Shown here: piece after piece, positions 1 to 5,077 of the stretch
Position numbering within the stretch: position 1 is the stretch's first letter
Layout of the letters: the number at the start of each line of letters is the position of its first letter
NCBI GenBank assembly: GCA_023454395.1
Contig: JAEYFY010000059.1
Span: forward strand, 1 to 5,077
Length of the DNA stretch: 5,077 nucleotides
Origin: Pseudomonadota bacterium
GTDB taxonomy: Bacteria > Pseudomonadota > Gammaproteobacteria > Enterobacterales > Enterobacteriaceae
Reading direction: 5' to 3'
The notes under the pieces: model-generated
The model's database searches: none
Told to the model about the DNA's origin: nothing
The model's input: the letters and a program-made list of their open reading frames with translations, nothing else
Program-made: the position numbers and the translations under genes

Positions 1-14
1 ACTACTTTGACATT

Positions 15-278
15 ATGTCTTTTAAGCAGTATTTGTTTGAACAAACGGAGATGAGCCACAGTACTGTTCGTGAGTATGTGGTTCGTTTACGTCGGCTCGA
101 TGAATTACTGACTTCAACTAATTTTCCTCGTCAAGAGTTTACGACAGAGAAAATTCAGTCAGACTTGAGTAAAAAGCTCACTCCCTCTGCATTTAGTAAC
201 TACAACATTGCACTACGTAAGTATGAGCAATATCTCGATTGGTGCCAAGAACCATCATCGATGAGTAGCAGTCACTAA
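15..278 (+). CDS. Small protein resembling a lone tyrosine-recombinase core-binding (SAM-like) domain
   Basis: Encodes 87 residues if it starts at 15. The pattern resembles the helical N-terminal core-binding domain of XerC/XerD-type and phage integrases. It has an F-x-x-YL segment (residues 3-7), then S-x-x-TVREYVVRLRRLDELL (about 15-32), a linker, and a final helix with NYNIALRKYEQYLDW (about 63-76), like the conserved LR-x-F/Y-x-x-YL at the end of that domain. It stops at a polar Ser-rich tail, so the catalytic domain with its R-H-R-Y residues is absent. It cannot recombine DNA alone; DNA binding or protein contact is possible but unproven. The start is uncertain: no Shine-Dalgarno lies in the 14 bases before the ATG, and the frame is open to the window edge (Tyr-Phe-Asp-Ile before Met), so the real start may lie upstream. 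A strong terminator follows 20 bp after the stop. It could be a decayed integrase or a domesticated small regulator. That a gene ends here is fairly sure; the fold is tentative. Confidence 0.65.
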   Translation: MSFKQYLFEQTEMSHSTVREYVVRLRRLDELLTSTNFPRQEFTTEKIQSDLSKKLTPSAFSNYNIALRKYEQYLDWCQEPSSMSSSH

Positions 279-298
279 TTGCGCTCAAGAGAGACCTT

Positions 299-332
299 AA
301 AAGGAGTAGCCTAGCCTACTCCTTTTTCTTTT
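299..332 (+). terminator. Rho-independent terminator of the small plus-strand gene
   Basis: An 11-bp perfect stem (299-309 AAAAGGAGTAG with 316-326 CTACTCCTTTT) closes a 6-base loop and runs into a T-rich tract through 332. It begins 20 bp after the stop codon at 278. On the opposite strand the stem is followed by only a short T run that is part of the stem, so it should act mainly on rightward transcription. Confidence 0.9.
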
Positions 333-344
333 GTCGCGAATAAT
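333..344 (+). repeat. Direct repeat GTCGCGAATAAT, copy 1
   Basis: This copy starts immediately after the T-tract of the 299-332 terminator. It is identical to the 12 bases at 551-562. It contains the palindrome TCGCGA, which stands out in AT-rich surroundings. No function is known to me. Confidence 0.5.
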
Positions 345-445
345 CACACCTTATTTATTTACCTTTCTGTTTTTCCTCTTATCTTAAAAAAGTTTTTTAT
401 TTATCCTTTAATAAGAATATTTACATTAATAACATAGTGATAGAT

Positions 446-470
446 AAAAAAAGCGCCCACAGTGGGGCGC
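446..470 (-). terminator. Rho-independent terminator with no annotated gene upstream
   Basis: Read leftward, GCGCCC (470-465) pairs with GGGCGC (458-453) around a 6-base loop, followed by seven T (452-446). This is a compact, all-GC stem with an ideal U-tract. The only leftward gene, putA, already has its own terminator at 641-685, roughly 170 bp earlier. This one therefore suggests either a backup terminator or the 3' end of a separate short transcript. Confidence 0.85.
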
Positions 471-521
471 GAATTTCAGGTAATCATAAAGATATAATTA
501 AATCAACTTCTAGGTTGACTT
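446..521 (-). ncRNA. Candidate small regulatory RNA (about 76 nt)
   Basis: This is inferred from signals, not recognised as a known family. A leftward transcript starting near A521 would begin with a hairpin: 521-514 pairs with 507-500 (eight pairs, one G-U) around a 6-base loop. An AU-rich, apparently unpaired stretch (about 499-471) containing ACCU, the complement of a Shine-Dalgarno AGGU, would follow. It would end in the GC hairpin plus U7 at 470-446. The 5' hairpin favours the minus strand, where a G-U pair forms; on the plus strand the same position is an A-C mismatch. A -10 box and a CRP-like site lie at suitable distances upstream. The layout resembles Hfq-dependent small RNAs. There is no open reading frame longer than a few codons. 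The start is an estimate; a transcript starting around 555 is also possible. Confidence 0.4.
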
Positions 522-528
522 GAGATTA

Positions 529-590
529 AGTATATTTACTAAACTAACGCGTCGCGAATAATTAATATAAAAAGAGTGAGAATAGTCACA
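529..590 (-). promoter_or_regulatory. Candidate CRP-activated promoter reading leftward
   Basis: The -10 box is TATACT (534-529), five of six to consensus. At a 17-bp spacing the -35 position is TCGCGA (557-552), a poor match, as is common in activator-dependent promoters. A CRP-like site, TGTGA-N6-TCACT on the minus strand (590-575), matches nine of ten core bases. With a start at A521 its centre lies at -61.5, the classic class I CRP position. The weak -35 and the unverified start keep confidence moderate. Confidence 0.4.
551..562 (+). repeat. Direct repeat GTCGCGAATAAT, copy 2
   Basis: Identical to 333-344, 218 bp away. This copy overlaps the -35 position of the candidate leftward promoter, so it could be a protein-binding word, or chance. 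Confidence 0.5.
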
Positions 591-640
591 GCATTCAAAA
601 AAATAATACGTTTTGCTACCTCTTTAGAAATAAGAGAGTA

Positions 641-685
641 ACAAAAGAAAAAACCACCTTTAAGAAAACAAACTTTAAAGGTGGT
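641..685 (-). terminator. Rho-independent terminator of putA
   Basis: Read leftward, ACCACCTTTAA (685-675) pairs perfectly with 663-653 over 11 bp around an 11-base loop. The stem then runs into a T-rich tract (653-643, one C). It begins 32 bp after the putA stop codon, and no gene lies between. There is no T-tract on the plus strand, so it acts only on leftward transcription. Confidence 0.92.
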
Positions 686-717
686 CTCAAAGACAAGGAG
701 AGAAAGAGAGGGGAAAA

Positions 718-3700
718 TTAACTAATCGTCATCAAGCTTGCATTGCCTCCAGCGGCTGCTGTATTAATGCTTAATGCTCTTTCATGTAATAAACGCTCTA
801 ACAATAGGGCTGTCTCACCGCGAGAAAATCCCTGAACAGAAATTATTGCGCCTTTGCGCTGCGCAATTTTCTGGCAAGTTTCACGTAATTGATCACCATC
901 ACCATGATAAATCACCGCATTTATTTTCAGTGACTCATCATTCCAATTTTCAGTCAGTATAATGGCTTTTCTGACAATATCAGGTAATTCACGATATGTT
1001 TTTTGTGAGAATAGGCTATTAACGACAACAGCATGACAACCGCAAGCGAGAACAGCGGCAATTTGAGTGAATGTATCCTGCTCGTTGTCAGAAATACATA
1101 GCACGTTACCACAAGGAACTAATTGATAAGTATTACGTTCACCCGTAGGACCTGGCAATACGCGTAATGTTCCTGCTTGGGATGCAAGGGCATAGTTTTC
1201 TAACGCTTCATAGTGTGATTTATCTGCTTTGTTTGATAGCCATTCCATATACTTATGATAAGTCTGTAATAACGTATTACGCATAGAAGTATCAAGAGGC
1301 AGTGTTTCATCTTGGCGTGCGAGTGTTTGCGTTGCAGCATTTTCAGGGCGTTTAGATAACAAGCGATACAGATAAACAGGGCCGCCTGCTTTTGGACCGG
1401 TACCAGATAACCCTTCACCACCAAAAGGTTGAACACCCACAACGGCACCAACCATATTGCGGTTTACGTATAAATTTCCCACTTTGGCATTTGAGGCTAC
1501 ATAAGCAATGGTTTCATCAATACGCGTATGAACACCCATTGTTAATCCATACCCTGTTGCATTAATCTCTTCGAGTAAAGCAGGTAAATCTTGGCTTGAA
1601 TAACGTACAACATGTAACACAGGGCCAAAGATTTCTTTCTTTAATGAACTGACTTTATCTAACTCAATTAAAGTCGGTTGAACAAAGGTACTGTTATTCT
1701 CAAGGTGTTTTGACAGGCTATTGTGTGATGCTTGATAAATATCGAAGCCTGTTGTACGCATCGATTGGATATGTTTCTCTATGCCTGATTTTGCTTCTTT
1801 ATCGATAACAGGACCAATATCGGTGGAGAGCAAACTTGGATCACCTATTGTGGCTTGTGCCATCGCACCTTTAAGCATCTCGATAGTATGATCAGCCACT
1901 TCTTCTTGAATACATAATAGGCGTAAAGCAGAGCAACGCTGACCCGCGCTATCATAAGCAGACGCCATAACATCAGTCACCACTTGTTCTGTTAATGCTG
2001 ATGAATCAACAATCATGGCATTTAAGCCGCCAGTTTCTGCAATTAAAGGTACAGGGTGACCTTCACTGTCTAATCGACCCGCTAAAGTCTTTTGTAAAAT
2101 ATGAGCCACATCTGTTGAACCTGTAAACATCACGCCACGAACGCGCTCATCAGCCACTAATCGTGCGCCAATGGTTTCTCCTTGTCCCGGTAGCAGTTGC
2201 AGTGCAAAAGAAGGAATACCCGCTTGATGGAAGAGTTCAATCGCTTTTGATGCAATTAAAGGTGTCTGCTCTGCAGGTTTTGCAAGAACGGTATTACCGG
2301 CTGCCAAAGCAGCTGCAATTTGCCCGCTGAATATCGCTAATGGGAAGTTCCAAGGGCTGATACAAACCACAGGCCCTAAAGGTCGGTGTGTATTGTTATC
2401 AAAGTCTTGCGCTACTTGCGCCGCATAATAATAGAGAAAATCAATCGCTTCACGAACTTCAGCAATCGCATTGCTATAAGTTTTACCCGCTTCACGCACT
2501 AATATTCCCATAAGCGGTCCCATTTGCTGCTCCATTAATTCCGCAGCACGGATCAAGAATGAAGCTCTTTGCGCTGGTGGTGTTGCAAACCAGATCTCAC
2601 CATTTTCTTGAGCAATGGTTAAGGCAAAATCTGCCTCGGCTTCTGTGGCTTCTCTTACTGTACCTACAATATCCGCATGATTGGCTGGGTTTAATACAGA
2701 TTGAGGTTCTGGTGTTTTTTCTGAAGAATTAAACGTATCACCTAATAAAGGTTCGCAATGTATATTTTCAGTTGCTGATGTTAATAAGGCACTAGAAAGC
2801 GAAGCCAAGCGATGTTCGTTTGACATATCAATGCCCGGTGAGTTTTTACGTTCATCACCATACAGTTTATTAGGCAGTGGAATTTTAGGATGAGAAAGCC
2901 CCACTTGCCCTTCGGCTTGAGCCATTTTATTCACTTCTTTAACCGGATCTGCCACTAATTCATCAAGAGAAATGGTGGTATCCGCAATTCGGTTCACAAA
3001 TGATGTGTTAGCCCCATTTTCAAGTAAGCGGCGGACTAAATAAGCAAGTAATGTTTCATGAGTTCCTACTGGCGCATAAATACGACAAGGGCGACCTAAT
3101 TTCGCGTCTGCTATTTTACCAACAACTTGAGCATAAAGAGGTTCACCCATGCCATGTAAACACTGGAATTCATATTGTCCAGGGTAATAGTTTTGACCAG
3201 CTAAATGATAAATTGCTGACAGTGTGTGAGCATTATGCGTAGCGAATTGTGGATAAATAAAATTAGGTGATGCGAGTAGTTTTTTCGCACAGGCAAGATA
3301 AGAGACATCGGTATACACTTTGCGAGTATAGACAGGATAGTCTTCAAGCCCATCAATTTGAGCGCGTTTTACTTCGCTATCCCAATAAGCACCTTTTACT
3401 AAACGGATCATTAAGCGACGACGGCTACGACGTGCTAAATCAATCACATAATCAATAACTAATGGGCAACGCTTTTGGTAAGCCTGAATAACAAATCCAA
3501 TGCCATTCCAACCAGCTAATTCAGGTTCAAAACAGAGTTTTTCAAGTAAATCGAGTGAAATCTCAAGTCTATCCGCTTCTTCTGCATCAATATTAATACC
3601 AATATCGTATTGTTTTGCTTGTAATGTTAATGAGAGTAGGCGAGGGTAAAGCTCTGACATAACGCGTTCATATTGAGCACGACTATAACGAGGATGTAAC

Positions 3701-4686
3701 GCTGAAAGCTTGATAGAAATACCCGGGCCTTCATAAATACCTCGACCATTAGAGGCTTTGCCAATAGCGTGAATGGCTTGTTGATAAGAGACTAAATAAT
3801 CTTGTGCATCTTTTTCTGTTAATGCCGCTTCCCCTAACATGTCATAAGAGTAGCTAAAGCCTTTTTCTTCTAGTTTGCGCGCATTCGCGAGAGCTTGAGA
3901 AATAGTCTCACCAGTAACAAATTGCTCACCCATTAAACGCATCGCCATATCAACACCTTTACGGACTAATGGCTCGCCACTTTTGGTGAGAATGCGATTT
4001 AAAGAGTTAGACAGTTTTTCTTCATTATGTGTAGAAACTAATTTACCGGTGAATAACAAGCCCCATGTAGCTGCATTCACAAACATCGATTGGCTTTGTC
4101 CTAAATGTGAACGCCAGTTTCCATGACTGATTTTATCGCGGATAAGTGCATCACGCGTGGCTTTATCAGGTATACGCAATAAAGCTTCTGCTAAACACAT
4201 TAGTGCAACACCTTCTTGTGAAGAAAGTGAGAACTCTTGTAATAGACCTTGAACCAGCCCTGAACGCCCAATTCCATTTTTCTGTTTACGTAATTTTTCG
4301 GCAATGGAATAGGCTAATTTATGCGTTGCTTGCGCCTCGTTTTCAGGTAAGGTCGCTTGTTGCAATAGCATAGGTACAGCTTGTGTTTCAGGTGTGCGAT
4401 AAGCAGAAGTAATTGCTGAGCGTAAAACAGACTGCGGGTGAATATGCTCAGCAAATTCTAAGAATGGCTGATAATGGGCAGTTGGTGTTTCGGTGCTTTC
4501 ATCAATATCTTGCTCTGCAAATGTTGAGTGACCAAGATTGACCTGATCATTTTCAATTTGTTCTAGATAATTGAAAATAGCCTGTTTAATTAACCAATGT
4601 GATGTTCTATCTAATTTCTGTGCGGCTTCTTTTAATCTATTGCGGGTTTCTTCATCAAGTCTAACACCCATTGTTGTGCTACTCAT
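718..4686 (-). CDS. putA: Trifunctional PutA: proline dehydrogenase, P5C dehydrogenase and put repressor
   Basis: Oxidises proline to glutamate in two steps (FAD, then NAD+) at the inner membrane; when proline is scarce it represses the put genes. Its 1322 residues match the E. coli length (1320). Domains: ribbon-helix-helix DNA-binding domain (about 1-47, T5 and G7 kept, Arg9 where E. coli has Lys9); helical arm and linker (about 85-260); proline dehydrogenase barrel (about 260-610) with K326, D367, Y434, L510, Y537, Y549, R552, R553 and E556 aligning with known substrate/FAD residues; P5C dehydrogenase (about 650-1130) with SPWNFP (777-782), K803, FTGST (854-858), E884, catalytic C918 in GQRCSA and EIFGPV (1018-1023); then the C-terminal domain of long PutAs, ending in the conserved INTAAAGGNASLMT. 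GAGGAG six bases upstream of the ATG supports this start. It is intact and transcribed alone, with its own terminator. Residue equivalences rest on remembered E. coli numbering. Confidence 0.98.
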   Translation of the reverse strand: MSSTTMGVRLDEETRNRLKEAAQKLDRTSHWLIKQAIFNYLEQIENDQVNLGHSTFAEQDIDESTETPTAHYQPFLEFAEHIHPQSVLRSAITSAYRTPETQAVPMLLQQATLPENEAQATHKLAYSIAEKLRKQKNGIGRSGLVQGLLQEFSLSSQEGVALMCLAEALLRIPDKATRDALIRDKISHGNWRSHLGQSQSMFVNAATWGLLFTGKLVSTHNEEKLSNSLNRILTKSGEPLVRKGVDMAMRLMGEQFVTGETISQALANARKLEEKGFSYSYDMLGEAALTEKDAQDYLVSYQQAIHAIGKASNGRGIYEGPGISIKLSALHPRYSRAQYERVMSELYPRLLSLTLQAKQYDIGINIDAEEADRLEISLDLLEKLCFEPELAGWNGIGFVIQAYQKRCPLVIDYVIDLARRSRRRLMIRLVKGAYWDSEVKRAQIDGLEDYPVYTRKVYTDVSYLACAKKLLASPNFIYPQFATHNAHTLSAIYHLAGQNYYPGQYEFQCLHGMGEPLYAQVVGKIADAKLGRPCRIYAPVGTHETLLAYLVRRLLENGANTSFVNRIADTTISLDELVADPVKEVNKMAQAEGQVGLSHPKIPLPNKLYGDERKNSPGIDMSNEHRLASLSSALLTSATENIHCEPLLGDTFNSSEKTPEPQSVLNPANHADIVGTVREATEAEADFALTIAQENGEIWFATPPAQRASFLIRAAELMEQQMGPLMGILVREAGKTYSNAIAEVREAIDFLYYYAAQVAQDFDNNTHRPLGPVVCISPWNFPLAIFSGQIAAALAAGNTVLAKPAEQTPLIASKAIELFHQAGIPSFALQLLPGQGETIGARLVADERVRGVMFTGSTDVAHILQKTLAGRLDSEGHPVPLIAETGGLNAMIVDSSALTEQVVTDVMASAYDSAGQRCSALRLLCIQEEVADHTIEMLKGAMAQATIGDPSLLSTDIGPVIDKEAKSGIEKHIQSMRTTGFDIYQASHNSLSKHLENNSTFVQPTLIELDKVSSLKKEIFGPVLHVVRYSSQDLPALLEEINATGYGLTMGVHTRIDETIAYVASNAKVGNLYVNRNMVGAVVGVQPFGGEGLSGTGPKAGGPVYLYRLLSKRPENAATQTLARQDETLPLDTSMRNTLLQTYHKYMEWLSNKADKSHYEALENYALASQAGTLRVLPGPTGERNTYQLVPCGNVLCISDNEQDTFTQIAAVLACGCHAVVVNSLFSQKTYRELPDIVRKAIILTENWNDESLKINAVIYHGDGDQLRETCQKIAQRKGAIISVQGFSRGETALLLERLLHERALSINTAAAGGNASLMTIS

Positions 4687-4692
4687 GCAGTG

Positions 4693-4698
4693 CTCCTC
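4693..4698 (-). promoter_or_regulatory. putA ribosome binding site
   Basis: GAGGAG on the minus strand, six bases before the ATG at 4686. It fixes the start at the residue expected for the ribbon-helix-helix domain (Met-Ser-Ser-Thr-Thr-Met-Gly). Confidence 0.9.
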
Positions 4699-4743
4699 AT
4701 ATTCTATTTCTCATTCACAAGTACAGTTACCCGTTATTTTATT

Positions 4744-4772
4744 AATATCATTCATGTTGCAACTTTGTGCAA
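4744..4772 (-). promoter_or_regulatory. Probable putA promoter
   Basis: Read leftward, TTGCAC (4772-4767) is the -35 and GATATT (4749-4744) the -10, with 17 bp between. The match is moderate (three and four of six), as expected for a regulated promoter. The start would fall near 4737, giving a leader of about 50 nt. The PutA operator words lie on the -35 and in the spacer. An alternative pair, TTGCAA (4762-4757) with TAAAAT at 15-bp spacing, cannot be excluded and would also overlap the operators. Confidence 0.5.
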
Positions 4773-4773
4773 C
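4756..4773. promoter_or_regulatory. PutA operator cluster (three GTTGCA words)
   Basis: GTTGCA, the known recognition word of the enterobacterial PutA ribbon-helix-helix domain, occurs on the plus strand at 4756-4761 and on the minus strand at 4758-4763 and 4768-4773. The first two overlap as the palindrome GTTGCAAC. The third is on the same face-to-face strand ten bases further, about one helical turn from the second. They overlap the putA promoter, so bound PutA should block RNA polymerase. The sequence match is direct; binding is inferred from the family. Confidence 0.85.
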
Positions 4774-4796
4774 ATTGTTAACAATTTATTTATAAA

Positions 4797-4818
4797 TAAT
4801 GTGAAAGTAGTCAGGTTT
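4797..4818. promoter_or_regulatory. Probable CRP binding site for putA
   Basis: TAATGTGA (4797-4804), a 6-bp spacer, then TCAGGTTT (4811-4818) match 13 of the 16 conserved positions of the 22-bp CRP consensus. The centre lies about 70 bp upstream of the predicted putA start, compatible with class I activation. CRP control of put genes is known in enterobacteria, so this placement makes sense. Confidence 0.6.
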
Positions 4819-4869
4819 TACGAGTGATTAAAAATAATACAATTTATTTGTTCTGTTTATTTATATATA

Positions 4870-4882
4870 AATCAATTAATTA
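4870..4882 (+). promoter_or_regulatory. Possible IHF binding site
   Basis: AATCAATTAATTA fits WATCAANNNNTTR exactly and sits in an A/T-tract-rich stretch, the usual setting for IHF. IHF is reported to help PutA repress put in Salmonella, which makes a site here reasonable. In DNA this AT-rich, an exact match can also arise by chance. Confidence 0.4.
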
Positions 4883-4980
4883 TATTTATTTTATTGATGT
4901 TTATATTTATAATGCATCCTCGAATTAAGACAAATAGTGTGAAGTCATAAACAAAATTTAAACATTTAAACGTTAATTTC

Positions 4981-5010
4981 TTGTTAAATGCAGTTAACCT
5001 ATTCTAGGAT
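4981..5010 (+). promoter_or_regulatory. Weak candidate promoter for the rightward gene
   Basis: TTGTTA (4981-4986) and TAGGAT (5005-5010) are separated by 18 bp, each with four of six consensus bases. They sit about 65 bp before the terminal ATG, a reasonable leader length. The match is weak and other placements in this AT-rich DNA are possible. Confidence 0.2.
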
Positions 5011-5074
5011 TGATGTGAATGCTTTATCTGTTGCTGTAAGAAATTATTTTAATTAAAAACTGAAAAGATCATTA

Positions 5075-5077
5075 ATG
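5075..5077 (+). CDS. Possible start codon of divergent putP (cut off by the window edge)
   Basis: An ATG forms the last three bases of the window, 388 bp from the putA start. That is where the proline/sodium symporter gene putP begins in E. coli-type put loci. Only the start codon is present, so no protein evidence exists. The preceding bases hold only a weak purine run (GAAAAG at 5062-5067). The identity is pure context and could be wrong. Confidence 0.3.

Larger units (their letters stand above)
279..717. other. Convergent intergenic region between the small gene and putA
   Basis: This is a 439-bp AT-rich spacer between the two gene ends. It holds one plus-strand terminator, two minus-strand terminators, a 12-bp direct repeat, and a CRP-like site with a -10 box pointing left. 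I found no convincing protein-coding frame here on either strand. About 345-445 is very AT-rich and shows nothing else that I can name. Confidence 0.8.
4687..5074. promoter_or_regulatory. put control region (putA upstream, probable putA-putP divergent spacer)
   Basis: A 388-bp strongly AT-rich region lies between the putA start and the ATG at the window edge. Its length is similar to the roughly 400-bp putA-putP spacer of E. coli and Salmonella. The half nearest putA holds the identifiable sites: ribosome binding site, promoter, PutA operators and CRP site. About 4820-4915 is a run of A/T tracts with an IHF match. Beyond that only weak candidates are visible, including a single-mismatch GTTGCT at 5030-5035. 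Confidence 0.75.

Noticed and set aside
386..398. AAAAAA-G-TTTTTT inverted repeat as a possible terminator
   Set aside because: The centre is one base, so no stable loop forms, and the stem is only A-T pairs.
333..562. The 12-bp repeats as attachment sites of a mobile element
   Set aside because: The segment between them holds no integrase, transposase or other mobile gene, and the neighbouring recombinase-like protein lacks a catalytic domain.
564..598. TTGAAT and TATATT on the minus strand as a promoter for the candidate RNA
   Set aside because: Spacing is 23 bp, too long for a sigma-70 promoter; a start there would also put the CRP site where it would repress rather than activate.
774..962. 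Plus-strand open frame of 62 codons with a His run
   Set aside because: Lies wholly inside putA on the opposite strand, has no ribosome binding site, and the His run simply mirrors conserved putA codons.
1200..1451. Minus-strand open frame of 83 codons in another frame within putA
   Set aside because: Overlaps the well-conserved P5C dehydrogenase and C-terminal coding sequence; its translation looks like an out-of-frame shadow.
3051..3458. Two plus-strand open frames of 63 codons opposite the proline dehydrogenase domain
   Set aside because: Antisense to strongly conserved coding sequence, with no supporting start signals or recognisable motifs.
4571..4795. Plus-strand open frame with a hydrophobic translation near the putA start
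   Set aside because: Runs across the putA N-terminus, its ribosome binding site and the operators; hydrophobicity comes from T-rich DNA.
4938..4953. TGTGA-N6-AAACA as a second CRP site
   Set aside because: Only one half-site matches; the other half has three of five core bases and the flanks do not fit.

Overview
The window looks like ordinary chromosome from an AT-rich member of the Enterobacterales, most plausibly the Proteus/Providencia (Morganellaceae) group. The evidence is a full-length, three-function enterobacterial-type PutA written in AT-rich codons, with very AT-rich spacers. The genus is inferred from composition and resemblance, not from a search.

Layout, left to right. (1) A small plus-strand gene ends at 278. 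It resembles only the N-terminal core-binding (SAM-like) domain of tyrosine recombinases, and a strong intrinsic terminator follows it (299-332). (2) A 439-bp spacer separates it from putA, which converges on it. This spacer should hold only two gene ends, yet it carries two minus-strand terminators (446-470 and 641-685), a CRP-like site (575-590) and a good -10 box (529-534). Together these outline a possible unannotated minus-strand small RNA of about 76 nt. (3) putA fills 718-4686 on the minus strand. It encodes the 1322-residue autoregulator, proline dehydrogenase and P5C dehydrogenase. (4) A 388-bp AT-rich control region (4687-5074) holds the putA ribosome binding site and promoter, a cluster of PutA operators (three GTTGCA words, two of them fused as GTTGCAAC), a good CRP site and an exact IHF-consensus match. 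The window ends on an ATG where divergent putP would be expected to start.

How it works together: PutA oxidises proline to glutamate at the membrane when proline is plentiful. When proline is scarce it binds its operators through its N-terminal ribbon-helix-helix domain and shuts off its own promoter, and probably that of putP. The CRP site suggests the pathway also responds to carbon status. If the small RNA is real, it too appears to sit under CRP control. It is the most interesting unexplained signal here.
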